Part shown: positions 24,032-35,225 of the stretch, in pieces
How the letters are laid out: each line of letters opens with the position of its first letter
Numbering within the stretch: position 1 is the stretch's first letter
NCBI GenBank assembly: GCA_015143295.1
Contig: CM026559.1
Span: forward strand, 20,722,826-20,786,825
Length of the DNA stretch: 64,000 nucleotides
Source: Tetracentron sinense
Taxonomy: Eukaryota; Streptophyta; Magnoliopsida; Trochodendrales; Trochodendraceae
Direction of reading: 5' to 3'
Made by a program: the position numbers and the translations under genes
The notes under the pieces: model-generated
What the model saw: only the letters and a program-made list of their open reading frames with translations
Told to the model about the DNA's origin: nothing
Database searches by the model: none

Positions 24032-25236
24032 TCATGATTGGGTAGATTCCCTGTACCAGTAAGAACTAGTTCCTCCAGTTGTTGAGGAACTCGAACTAGT
24101 ATCATTTCCACTTATGGTCTGGAGTACAGATAGCCTCTGTGAATATAAATATCGAAATGGTTGCGAGGGTGGCATGATTTCCACTTCCCCCTCCAACATC
24201 CTCACCACACTACTCATTTGAGGTCTTGCCTCGGGCGAGTCTTGAACACACCATAGGGCCACTAGAGACACTCTCTCTGCTTTTTCTCTATCCTTCTCTT
24301 TGATTCCACAAGCCTTTGTCAGCTCCACCAATTCACCTTTCTCATACTTCTCCCATACATGTCTTGGGAACCAGTCTAGGCTGTCTGATGAATTACCATT
24401 AATAGCGTTCTTCCTCCTCCCCACTATCTCAAATAACAACATCCCAAAGCTGTAAACATCACATTTATGTGTTATGGGATAATTATGCGAGAACAACTCC
24501 GGGGCGGCATAACCGGGAGTACCCCTATATCCTGTGAAGGTCACTTGAATGTTGTCTCTATTAGAAAGCTTCGCAAGTCCGAAATCCGCGACCTTGGGCG
24601 AGAAATTTTCATCGAGGAGAACATTACCGGGTTTTATGTCATAGTGAATTATCCTCTGATGGCACTCCTCATGCAAGTAGGCAATTCCTTTGGCAGTCCC
24701 AACTGCAATGTTGTGTAGCTTCTCCCACTCAATCTCTGGTGTCCTACTAAACAAGAACTTGTCGAGCGACCCATTCGACATGTATTCATATACAAGTGCA
24801 ATCATCACATGATCAAAACAATATCCAATGAGTCTGACCAGATTGATATGGTAAGTTCTGCCAATTGTGCCCACCTCCGCCATGAACTGCTCTTCAACTC
24901 TTTTATCTGAGCTCCTGTTAAGGATCTTTACTGCAACCTTCACTCCGTTCGAAAACTCTCCCTTGAAGACTACCCCAAAACCTCCAGAGCCCAGCCTTGT
25001 AGTGTTATTATGAGTTAAACTATGGATTTGATGAGCGGAGAATCTGATGGGTTTCTCCCTTGCCATGTCTCGTAGGAACCTCTCTGTTGTTTCTGCATTG
25101 TTTGGCAATACTTGAACCCCATTTAAGGTAGGCGGCACAATTACCTGAGTCCCATTACTAAATTGAGTTTGCACATCGATGAGTGATTCTTTTATTTGTT
25201 TCTCATAGGTCTTGTATTTCAAAACCAATCTTTTCT
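24032..25236 (-). CDS. LRK10/rust-resistance-type receptor-like kinase, kinase exon
   Basis: This exon encodes a serine/threonine protein kinase of the LRK10L / rust resistance kinase Lr10-like group, which normally signals from a plasma-membrane receptor. Numbering from a TTG codon at 25228, it shows a juxtamembrane segment (1-70), P-loop GSGGFG (80-85), VAVK lysine 101, the catalytic loop HYDIKPGNVLLD (195-206), DFG (215-217), APE (242-244), and a Ser-rich tail (377-389). The catalytic loop has Tyr where RD kinases have Arg, so it is a non-RD kinase, the class linked to innate immune receptors. The true 5' boundary is a splice acceptor (pyrimidine tract then CCAG) at 25237, so TTG is not the start. 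The family's upstream exon, with signal peptide, cysteine-rich GUB_WAK ectodomain and membrane segment, was not found in the next 6 kb. The gene may be truncated or have a distant first exon. A broken paralogue lies at 9737-10008. Confidence 0.9.
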
Positions 25237-25397
25237 CTGGTAAGAAGAAAGAAGTAAGGCGTAAGATGTAAAAAGATATAACAACAATGTATTAAAATTG
25301 AAAATTTGGTTTGTGAGAATTCCAGCTCTCTGGAATATCCTATCAATATTAAAAATGTTCATTCTTTTTCTCTTAAGCTTCTATTTGTTTTGATATA

Positions 25398-25543
25398 GGC
25401 TCCGTTTGTTTCGATGTAAAATAGGGGAAAACAAATGAATTTCACGGAAAATGTCAATTGTCTTAAATAAATTATGTGCGAAAAATGATACTTTATGTGA
25501 AATTCATTTATTTTCCCCTATTTTACATCAAAACAAACGGAGC
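25398..25543. repeat. Foldback MITE, about 146 bp
   Basis: The left arm (GCTCCGTTTGTTTCGATGTA and onward through AGGGGAAAACAAATGAATTT) pairs with the right arm ending in CAAAACAAACGGAGC. Most of the element folds back on itself. GGCTCCGTTTGTTT ends are frequent in hAT-like plant MITEs. A third end-like sequence, AACAAATGGAACC at about 25845-25857, may mark an outer or earlier copy. It lies in the presumed 5' intron or upstream region of the kinase gene. Confidence 0.8.
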
Positions 25544-26033
25544 AATAGAAGAAAAAAAAAATTAAAATTTGCAAAAAAAGTGGTTTTTTTGTGCATTTAT
25601 TTGTACTTAAAATCTTTCAAAAGTAAAATTTATAGAAAATGGGTAGCTTTTTAAGAAAAATGACATACATTTTAAATATTCGTATGTAAAATATGGATTC
25701 TTTAAATATTTTTAAATATTGCATATTAAATCTCTTTGCATATTTTTATCAAAATAAAAAATATCTATAATCACATTTTAAAAGGACAAAAATTACATCT
25801 CTTTACATTTATTTTCTAAAATGTAAAATCATTAATGTGAAAACAAATGGAACCTATTGGATGACGTCTTCTTTTTCTCTAATCGCCTTGCTCTCTGAGA
25901 AACGGAGAACTAATTAACTCATCGTTATTTGTTTACCACATAAAAAAAACTCCCCTGTTATTTTACGTTCTTAAGTTCTTTAAATTATTATTATTAAAGG
26001 GTACTCCTAATTCTTTCCGTGCATGCGTTTTAT
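25544..26033. other. AT-rich spacer upstream of the kinase exon
   Basis: No ectodomain exon of the kinase and no other gene could be read on either strand. Low-complexity A/T tracts dominate. Confidence 0.5.
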
Positions 26034-26760
26034 CCAGTGAAACGTGCGTGCCTCAACAGGCTGCCACGTATCTCATTTACCTCCCTTTAAGTGTAGTTAA
26101 GCTTAATCAACTTAAGGTTAACATATTTTTTTCTTTTAAAAACCAAGGTTAGATGGAGGAACCCTAAGAGTGAGTGAATCTTAACCACAGTTGGTGGGTG
26201 AATCTTAATCACAACTAGTGGGTGTTAAAAGGGAAACGTGGCAGCTTGTAGAGCTCTCTTTAACTGTGGTTAAGCCTAATCAACCTAAGGTTAATACTCT
26301 TTTTATATTTTCTTCTAAAAATCAAGGTTAATGGATGAATCTTAGGTGTGAATCTTAACCACAGTTAGTGGGTAATGAAAGGGGCATGTAGCAGCATGTT
26401 CCCTTGTTGCAGTTTGTAGAGCCCTAACAGTAATTAAGCATAATCAATCTAAGGTTAATATTTTTTATTTTATTTATTATCTGAAAACAAAGGTTAGATG
26501 AATGACCCTTAAGGGTGAGTGAATCTTAACCACGGTTAGTGGGTGTAAAAAAGGGACACATGGCGACCTATAGAGGCGTACATTCAGCCCAAAGAATCAA
26601 TTTCCATTATTAAAATAATATTTTAACAAGGGAAAATCTTTTTTCTAACGGAATGTGTGCCTCTAAAAGTTGCCACGTGTCCCTTTTAAAACTCAGTAAT
26701 TGTGGTTAAGTTTCACTCACCCTTAGGAGTAAACCTTTTTGCCATAATTTTGCTGCCCCA
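26034..26760. repeat. Cluster of four MITE-like units
   Basis: A unit of about 170 bp repeats three full times and one partial, reversed time. Each has GTTAAGCTTAATCAACTTAAGG, then a T-rich centre, then GGTTAGATGGATGAACCCTAAG, then GAATCTTAACCACAGTTAGT, and ends near GGGACACGTGGCAGC. The GTTAA...TTAAC elements make each unit roughly self-complementary. Further copies lie at 16861-17080, 17480-17545 and 47150-47250. Confidence 0.8.
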
Positions 26761-28378
26761 CTTTACGTCTTTGAAAGATGGGACTGGGCTAGCATTATTG
26801 TTAAATTAAAATAAATAAACAGAGTTAGTTCTCCGTTTCTTAGAGAGCAAGTCTATTAGATAAGAACAGGTCCAATGACGACATGCAGCCATAGAGAACG
26901 TCTGAATGTAAGAACTTACTGATTCCCATTATCCCGCTCAAGTTCTTAGGAGGAGGAGATCAGCTGGAAATCCCTGAGTACAATGAGGGACAAGTTTTAA
27001 AGATAAGATCACATGAATCAAATGCAGTACTAGCACTTTTGTAATGACACCGCTTAGGGCTGAGACATTTCAGGTGGGGCCACCATGTTGGCCCTACCTG
27101 AAATCTCATGCACGGTCTCGATGCTCTCAGCCCTAGGGCAGTCTCAAAGCATTTCCCTGATAAATAACTCTATGAGCAATAACTCTTAAACCTCCCTGAT
27201 AAATAACTCTATGGCTCAAAATTAATCTATTTCTTTGAACCGTGAGGGGCGAATCTATAAATGATGCCCATATCAGATGAAGAAAATAATATAAATAATT
27301 AAATCAGATTGATTTTTTAGGACCCAATTCATCAGAGAGCGGATCAATTATACGTCGCCCGAACGGCATGAAGTATAGGAGACACTGCCTAGGATGGAAC
27401 ACATACCTCAAACTGGATGATGTACTGCAATCAATAGTAAGGTCTGCCCGTTTTCACCACCAATTTACAACCTGCAAGTGCAACTGACAATTGCCTGAGA
27501 CTAAGTTTGCAGCACCCTAAATATTGCAAGAGGCTTGACTTTTTCTAGGTGAACAGCCATTGTTTTCCTTCTTCCATGTTTTTCCGGGTACCTTCTGATT
27601 GATTCAACAACAGAAGCATACTTTTGGAATAAGAGAAAGAGATGAGCATACAAGAGGAAGAAACCCAAAAGTCAAGGGAATAACAAGGGAAGGTTAATGC
27701 TAGCACTAATTTCTTTTAAGGCTCTCTCTCTTCTTTTATTGGACGGAGTGTTGGTTTCTGGAATCAGAGAAATATTTTTCAAAATGGGCGGCTCTTGTGT
27801 TGTAACTAGAATAAACGTCTCTCTTTAGAGGAACTGGATAACAATTTATTCCTACGGCTATCCAGGAATAAGAAGCTTCAATCAGAAATATCGACAAATT
27901 CTTGCATAGTCCAAAGAAATGAAATAACAAAAAGTCCGTGCTACAATTGAATTTTAACATAACACATGTCTTGATCTTAAAGGAAGACAATAAGACACGC
28001 CTAAGGGATTTTTGCATCACACCTTCCTTTGACATAGTCCCACCTTCTTAACAGCAAAATAAATAAAAATAAATAATAGCAAACTAGCCTGGCGGTTGAT
28101 CTTAAAAACGCAACATTATTGACTCAAACTTGTGATTTGACTTTGAAATGTTTAAATATGAAAAAGTTGAAAAACGATTTCTTTTGGAGTGTTTTAGAAA
28201 ATATTCAAAACTTATAAAAACTCATAAGAGAGATGCTAAGCATACTCATACACTATTTCTCATTATTGTGAGGAAAATTACCTCGAATTGTAAGGAACTC
28301 CACATGTCACTAGTTGAATGGAAGAGGAAGAATTGGTTTGGTGTTGACTAGTTGTTTAACTTATCAAAGACTCTGAAG
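26761..28378. other. Spacer with one short foldback; no gene supported
   Basis: At about 27053-27140, TTAGGGCTGAGA...TTTCAGGTGGGGCC pairs with GGCCCTACCTGAAA...TCTCAGCCCTAG, a short foldback. The 99-codon minus-strand ORF at 27736-28035 has no domain I recognise and lacks supporting signals. No ectodomain for the downstream kinase was found here. Confidence 0.5.
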
Positions 28379-29444
28379 TAGGGCTGCACAAAGCCCAATC
28401 GGCTCGATTGTGCGGCCCGGATCAGCCCGGCTCGGCCCGAGATTGGCTTGATTTTTTAGGCTCGATAGGGCCAAGCCAAGCCTTAAAAAAAGCTTGAAAG
28501 TTAAATCAAGCCGAGCTCGGGCTAACCTCTGTTTGATCCAGCCCGGCCGTGGCTCGGCCCAGCTCGGCTCGGCTTGATTAAAAACTAAATATATACTGTA
28601 TATGAAATTTAATATTTTTTCAAATCCAGATTCCCTAATACTGTAATACCTTACGATCCTTACCCCAAGCCTTTTCCTTTAATCCAAAACCGCTACCATA
28701 AACCACCATTCCAGCCCACGGTAATACCCCATCCCGAGCGATCAAGAAAAGTGGTCAAGATGGAGAAACAGGAGGCCATTTTGAAACAACAGGTGGGTCA
28801 CCTAGGCAATAGGTGAAGAAGGGAAAACTGAGTTGAAGTTGGAGAAACAGAGACACACCCTTAGTGCTATGTTTGCTGATTGCTGTTTTCCCATTCTTGG
28901 GTTCATGGATTAAGATATTTCTAGTGATCGCTCAACTTGGAGAATTTTCTTGGATTGATTTTGCTTTTGACCCCATCCTTTTCATTCTGAGATGACTCCT
29001 TTTAATCATTGGCCTGATTTTATTGTCTTGTTCGTCTCGTTTTTGCTACTAGTTCGCGAGTCGATTCGGAGCTGATGCAAACAAACAGGCCCTCCTGGCT
29101 TTCATCTCTCATATACCAGACGAGAATTGTCTTCAATGGAACTCTTAATCTTCTTTTAGGCGGGATTCCCTCTGATTTCTCAAAGAAAAAAAAAGTGAAA
29201 AAAGGGGTTTTATCAAGGCAAGCTCAAGCTAAGTCAAGCCTGAGCTAAGCCAAGCCCAGCTCGAGCTTGAATCATTTCGGGCCGAGCTGAGCTTCGAGCC
29301 AAGTTTTATGATTTCGGGCCGAGCTTCGAGCCGATTTTTTGAGCATCATTTCGGGCCGGGCCGAGTTTCAAGCCTAGATTAAATCCTTTCAAGCCGAGCC
29401 GGGCTTGGCCAAGCTCGGAAAAGCCAGGCCCGAATACACCCCTA
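28379..29444. mobile_element. Non-autonomous hAT-like element, 1.07 kb
   Basis: The ends are TAGGGCTGCACAAAGCC and, on the other strand, TAGGGGTGTATTCGGGCC, an imperfect terminal inverted repeat. The flanks are 8-bp near-duplicates: CTCTGAAG (28371-28378) and CTTTGAAG (29445-29452). Both subterminal zones (28390-28580 and 29220-29430) are packed with GGCTCGG/CCGAGC repeats, a known pattern in plant hAT MITE-like elements. No transposase is encoded. The middle carries a fragment of a host receptor kinase gene. Confidence 0.85.
29056..29185 (+). pseudogene. Captured fragment of an LRR receptor-kinase first exon
   Basis: In one frame, 29071-29145 reads ADANKQALLAFISHIPDENC followed by LQWNS and a stop. 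This is the N-terminal LRRNT_2 cap typical of plant LRR receptor-like kinases (pattern: DKQALLxFxxxIPHxxxLxWN). A second piece, GGIPSDFSK (29159-29185), in another frame, resembles an LRR turn (G.IPSxFSN). The expected cysteine pair and LRRs between them are missing, so it is a deleted relic. It is embedded in the hAT-like element, so it was probably picked up by it. Confidence 0.7.
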
Positions 29445-29452
29445 CTTTGAAG

Positions 29453-29604
29453 ATCAAGTTAAGATTGAGTTCATAAAGGTTTGAGAAATATTAGTCTTTA
29501 AATGTTCAGGGTTTCAGAGAGGTTTACGAAAATTGCTCAGAGGTTTCAGAGTTTTGGAAATGGATCATTTTGTCTCCTCTAATTCGTGCATATATATATA
29601 TGGA
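29453..29604. other. Short spacer, nothing recognised
   Basis: No feature supported apart from a short (AT)n tract near 29590-29600. Confidence 0.5.
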
Positions 29605-29890
29605 AATTGCTAACGACCACTCACTGTGTGAAATTATTAACCTTTACTAGACTTTTTTACCCCTATGTATTAAATACATTCTATTAAATGCTAGGGCATT
29701 TTGGTATTTTCAAAGGGAACAATTCATTAAATAGGAGAGAGAATGAGTGTAAGAAAAGTCAAACTGTATTTACTCTCTCATCCATTTAATGAATGGTCTC
29801 CTATGAAAAGACTAAAGCACCCTTACCTTTAGTGGATTTTAATGATTAATGCAGGGGTAAAAATGTCTTGATGGTCATTACCAAGTTCAC
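29605..29890. repeat. Foldback MITE, about 285 bp
   Basis: The left arm includes ATTGCTAACGACCACTCAC and TAGACTTTTTTACCCCT. The right arm includes AGGGGTAAAAATGTCTTGA and TGGTCATTACCAAGTTCACA. Inner arms AACAATTCATTAAATAGGAG and CTCATCCATTTAATGAATGG pair as well, so the element is a long imperfect hairpin. Confidence 0.75.
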
Positions 29891-29899
29891 ATAAAGACA

Positions 29900-30701
29900 A
29901 AATAATGGTTCAACAAAGTTATTTTTCCATAATTGCCTTCTCTATTAATTTGTTATCCCATAATAGCCTTTCTTACAAGTTTTCCCATAATACCCTTATT
30001 AGATTTGTTTTATCCAAAATGTCCCTATTAATTTATTTGCCCATAATACCATTTCTTACAAATTTTCCTATATTACCTTTATTAGATTTGTTTTAATCCA
30101 ATTGTCTCTATTAATTTATTTTTCCATAATACCCTTTCTACAAGTTTTTATTTCCTATAATACCCCAATTGATTTGTTCCCAAAATACCCCTATGATCTA
30201 TATATCTTCTATATTATAAAAGAGGGCAATCATTTCCCATAATACCCTTCTCTATTAATTTGTTTTCCCATAATACCCTTTCTTACAATTTTTCCTGTAA
30301 TACCCTTGTTAGATTTGTTTTATCCAAAATGTCCCTATTAATTTATTTGCCATAATACCCTTTCTTACAAAATTTCTCATAATACCCCTATTAGATTTGT
30401 TTTAATCCAAATGTCTCTATTAATTTATTGTCTCATAATACGCTTTCTACATGTATTTATTTCCTATAATACCCCTATTGATTTGTTCCCAAAATACCCC
30501 TATGATCTATATATCTTCTATATTATAAAAGAGGGCAATCATTTCCCATAATATCCATATTAGATTTATTTTTTCCAAAATATCCCTATTAATTTATTTT
30601 CTATATTGCCATTTCTCACAAAATTTCATTTGTCAAAATAATTTATTCACTTGATTTTATTATTAACTTTGCATGTGCCTTGCACATGCACACACAACTA
30701 G
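29900..30701 (+). mobile_element. Helitron with repeated 5' segments
   Basis: The 3' end is a textbook Helitron end: hairpin GCATGTGC-CTT-GCACATGC (30671-30689), then ACACACAACTAG ending at 30701, followed by host T. The 5' end sequence TCTTCTATATTATAAA, preceded by A, occurs twice, at 30205 and 30514, exactly 309 bp apart. The body between them is a tandem repeat: 29900-30204 is a 5'-truncated copy of 30205-30513, and 30514-30701 begins a third. CCATAATACCCTTTCTTACA-type subrepeats fill the units. No Rep/helicase is encoded. Confidence 0.85.
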
Positions 30702-31015
30702 TATATATATATAAGCAAATGTATGTCCACATCTCAATGCATGCAGAGGGCAGTTATGCTTAGTATTCTGTTTATTGACAGCTCCTAATATTGTCCACAA
30801 GGCTCATTCCACGTGTCGCACTCTCAGAGTGTTTGTAGTTAAGAAGATAATGATATAGCCATAAATGCATGTCTTAGTCAGGTGTCAACGAGTTAGAAAA
30901 TCTCATAAATATTGAGTCGGATTGTTTGTCCAAATATCTGAGATAATTCGTAGGTTGGTCTTAATACAATAAAGCTGCAAAACTTGTTTGACTCTTTGTT
31001 TGTCGTTTATGAGTT
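30702..31015. other. Spacer between Helitron and SIRE-type element
   Basis: No gene or element end recognised. It is followed by the GTCGT target duplication (31016-31020) of the next element. Confidence 0.5.
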
Positions 31016-32859
31016 GTCGTTGTTGCCCAGTAAATGGACCCTAGATGGGGGGTGAATAGGGTCAATGACAGAGTTTATAACCTACTTAGCTTATTTTGCG
31101 GAATTTTAAGGTTAAGCTAAGAAAGTAAGATATTGAAATGAGTAATGCAACAATATAGAAGAGATAAGAGATAAGGAATACAAACACCAAGAATTGTTAT
31201 CCAGGTTTGGCAATTCCAACCTATTTCCCCGCCTCAAGCTCTCTGTCTCACAGGATTCAACACGATCCACTATCACACGAGCTTTCTCACCGGGTGAACC
31301 TCAAACCTTTACAATCCCTTGCAAGCTGGGATACTGCCTCTTACAATCTCCTTTTGAGATCAAAACCTTCAATGTAAGAGAACATCTTCTCTTGACTTCT
31401 TCAAATACGAATTTGAAATGAATTTTCAATCCAAATTTCAGCTCCTTGTTGAGCTAGATAAAAATGGAATACAATCTCTGAGAATCTCTCAAATGAGGGG
31501 AGTTTAAAGCTCAAGTAAGAGAGAAAGGGATTTCTAAGCTTCTGACTATATTTTCTTGGTCAGAATTGAATGTGAGTGATGGATAATCGATATAATCTCA
31601 AAGGTTGATCCAAGGTTCATAAATGAGCTCTATTTATAGAGCTTGGATGAATAGCCCCATTGTGGGATCATTAAATGTCAAACTAGCCGTTAAAAAACTA
31701 GCCGTTGGGGGTTTAATACGCGTTTTCCATAACTTATCGTCGACGACATCACCTGAGTGTGTCTCAGACGTCAACTGCATAGAGCAAAAAATATTTGTTG
31801 AGCTGCAGTCCATTACAGACGTCGACGACACCACTGTATTTTCATATATTTCTCATCTTTTTAAGACCTTTATGATGAGAATGAATTCCTAGGTCTTTGG
31901 GCTTTTCGTTATCCTGTTTTTAGCCATGTTTTGAGATGTCCTAGGGCCTTGGAATGTTATCCAAATGGGTCAAGGCTTCCTAAGGTCAATCTAGGTCACT
32001 TTAGATTTTGAACTTTCCAACTAATTGAGGACTTCTTACATAAGTCCTAGACTCTTTTAACTAGGACAATTAAACCTTCTTGAGAGTGTTCACTTGTCTT
32101 GTCTTGATCTTGAATAAGTCTTGCTTTGTCTTCATGATCTGACTTGGACTTTGGGTGATATCTTGAATCTTTATTTTAATCTTCACCTTGGGATGATTGG
32201 AATTCCTCTTTGAGTTCTTATTTGACTTGAGCTTGATTAATCTTGAGCTTGACTGGTAATTTGGCTCTTATAGCCTTTTGTCTTGATTTCCCTTTCATCA
32301 TAGAGTCTTGTCTTTGCTTGATGGAACATCTTGGTCATATTGAATCTTTCTTGAAAAGTAGACTAAAGTTTCTTAAATTTGAAATTGACATACACTTTGT
32401 AGAACAATTAGTGTGAGCACGGATTCTGGTTACCCACATTTGGCATAATGTTATGTTTAGAGTCGCCACTTACTGATTCCGTAGGGATGAGTCTCAGGTA
32501 ATGGATAAGGTCTTAGTTTGCTTAGAGGTTTGGGTAAGAGGTTCGGTTAAGCCTGGGGAAGGTGTTAGGCACCCAGCGCTTCCGTTTTACAACGGTTCCC
32601 TACTTACTAGGTATAAGCCAAGTTAATGTCAATGATTAGTCAAATGCCTTAGGTTTTAGTTTATACTAATCCAAGAAGGGAAAAGCTAAACTAGGGTCGA
32701 ACCCGGGTTGGGTTGCCTACGTACTCACATTGGGGTGAGATCAGACCGAGTGTAGTTCTGGTACTTGAACCCGTGCCAAGGCTAGGGGAGTATTGTGTGT
32801 GCACCAAGGATGACTTAGGGTCTAGTCTGGTAGATTAGGGTTGAGTTGACCGAGGTTGG

Positions 32860-33140
32860 TCAAGTGCATGGTATTGGGCCGGGTAGGCCAAAGGGTAGTC
32901 CGATAAACTAGGATTTAGGCCCGGTAGGCCAAGGGTGTGAGCTTGGAGGCTAGGGTTTAGTCCGGTAGACTAAGGGTTGGGCTCGGTAGGTCAAGATTAG
33001 GCCTGATAGGCCTTGGATGGACCCGGAGGTCAAGGGTAAGCCTGGTAGGCTTTGGGTTAGGCCCAATAAACCAAGGGTAAGCCCGGTAGGCTTCGAGTTG
33101 GGCTCGGTAGGCTTTGAGTTTGACCCGATAGGCCAAAAGG
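32860..33140. repeat. Minisatellite of GGCCCGGTAGGCCAAGGGT units
   Basis: About nine imperfect copies of a 25-35-bp unit, with GGCCCGGTAGGCCAAGGGT or variants (TTAGGCCTGATAGGCCTTGG). It lies inside the solo LTR. The short ORF on the minus strand is a reflection of the repeat. Confidence 0.8.
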
Positions 33141-33600
33141 GGTTTAACTGTGGTTAGAGTTGCTAACTGGGGTTGGGCAAGGTCCAACATATGATTATGG
33201 TCCTTTAGTTGTTTGAACATTTCTAGGGATTTTCTCCAAATTTTTCCAAGTTAAATAGACTAACCATAATTAAGACATATGTTTAACCATGGTTAGTCAA
33301 GATAACCAAGGTTGGGCAATGTACAGAGTTAGATTTGGATTTATATTGCCATTTGGGATTTTCTATGATTTTTGGGATTTTTTAGGGCTTAAATGGGATT
33401 AATCATAGTTAAATCAAGTGTTAATCATGGTTAAGCTCATCTAACCATGGTTAGGCATGAGCATGCAATCCAAAAGTATCATTTCCCTAAGTTTTAAAAT
33501 ATTTTAGATTTTTAAGAATTTTTTCAGATTTTTCCAAGTTGGTTTGGCCAATTAACCATGGTTAACTCTTAATCATGGTTGAGTTAACCATGTTTAAGGC
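33130..33600. repeat. Dispersed TTAACCATGGTTAA-like palindromes
   Basis: Eight or more copies of a palindromic motif, TTAACCATGGTTA or TTAATCATGGTTAA, lie at irregular 20-80-bp spacing within the solo LTR. Confidence 0.75.
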
Positions 33601-34919
33601 AAGGGCATGGGCTGGGCATGCTGGAAATGGACCCCAAGGGTCAGGTGAGGCCTAGTGGAGAGTCCCCATGGGCTGTGGGCCCATTGTATAGCTTTGAAAA
33701 TGCAAAAATCCACACTGTCAGTAGATAGATTACCGACAGTTTGAGTTTTTTTATCCGACTTTGCATCCCTGTAACTTGAGTTAGGGGGTGCTTGACCCCT
33801 GGTTTTGAAGAGGTGAACACAATGAACAAAATGAACTTGGGGTGGTCCCAAATGATGGCCTGGAGTGGGCCCCATAGTGTGCCAAAGTGGCACTGTCACC
33901 ATTCATATAAAATGATGAATATCGGCAATCTAATTGTTGACATTCTGACAGTTTTTGGTTTTTTTGAAATTTAACCCAGGTTAGAATTAACTACGGGTCT
34001 CGAAGTGTTCAGGTAAAATGAAGGGGAGACCATGAGGTCCTACCCAGGCCTTTTAGTGGGCCCTGGAAGTGCTCAGGTGGGGCCCACAGGCCCTGAAACA
34101 GAAGGCTCAGGGGTGTCGGTACTGAGTTTACCGACACCCTGTAATTTTTCTGGAAATGCATCGAGGCCCTATGGGGCTGCTATGGGGGTATATCTAGGGG
34201 TTTCCTCATGACTTGATGGACCCCTAGAACCCTGCTGAAGCTACCTAAGGTGGTGCTATACCCTTAGGGGGTTCCCCACACCTATGATGAAGGTGGGGGA
34301 GACCCTTTAATGGGTTTACCTACAAAATGAAAGAAACCAGTCCCCTAGAATGGACTAGGGGCTCACATGAACATTCAAAATAGGAAGTAAATGGGTAGGG
34401 GGAAGCCCTACCCTGCTGCCTTCGCTTGGTGGCTCGATGGTGGCGCTGTGCGTGGCTGAGGTACTGCTACAGGCGGTGGAGCATGGTGGTGTTGCTACCC
34501 AGGCTTTAGGAAGGGGACAAGGGCTTCGTGGAGCTATTGGGAAGGCCTAGAGGTGCTGGACTAGGGCTTATGCTTGGATTCGGACAGGGATTCGGAGTGA
34601 GGTTTGTGTAGTGGTCTCACGATCATGGGGGTATTCCATTTATAGTGGAGAGCCATGGGGACACCATGACGTTAGGATAGGATTTGGTGGAGCTCTCATG
34701 AACTGGAGAGGCTGTGCAGGTCGGAGGAGTGGTGGTGCAGGCGTGCCTGACCGTGCAGTGGAGCTGGTGTGCTACAGAAGAGAAAACCAGGGGGTGTTGG
34801 CCGACACTGTTGGTTTTTAACCAACAGGCCTTCGGCCCCTTGCAGTCATGTGGTACAGGTTGGTTTTGAATTGTTTTTGGCCTGGGCATGGGCCTAGGCC
34901 GAGATCTTGGACTTTTAGG

Positions 34920-35225
34920 GCTTTGAGGACCTACGGTTTAAGCCCTAAGTGCCTAGGGCTTGGTTTAGGGCTTGGATAGGGCTCAGCTAGGGCTAGGCTA
35001 GGGCTCGGCTCTACCTAAGTTTTTGGACTAGGGTTTGGTCCTAGGGTTAAACTAGGGTTTACCTAAAGTTAGGCTAGGGTTTACCTAGGGTTAGGGCTTA
35101 ACTCGGGCTAAATCCTATGGTTTGGATAGGGTGATACCTAGGGTTTGTTAAGATTTTACCTACGGCTAAGGGGACTTGGCTGGGGATTGTCATAGTTAAG
35201 GGACTTGACCATGGTTAGCTAGGGG
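34920..35225. repeat. GGGCTAGGCTAGGGTTT microrepeats
   Basis: Dense irregular repeats of TAGGGCT, TAGGGTTT and GGGCTTGG near the right end of the solo LTR. This is a third repeat tract of different sequence in the same LTR. Confidence 0.75.

Noticed and set aside
27736-28035. 99-codon ORF upstream of the kinase as its missing ectodomain
   Set aside because: It lacks the expected cysteine pattern and a credible signal peptide, and has no splice donor that I could place in frame.
33594-33902. 102-codon minus-strand ORF in the solo LTR
   Set aside because: No homology, no conserved context, and it overlaps frames on both strands in non-coding LTR sequence.
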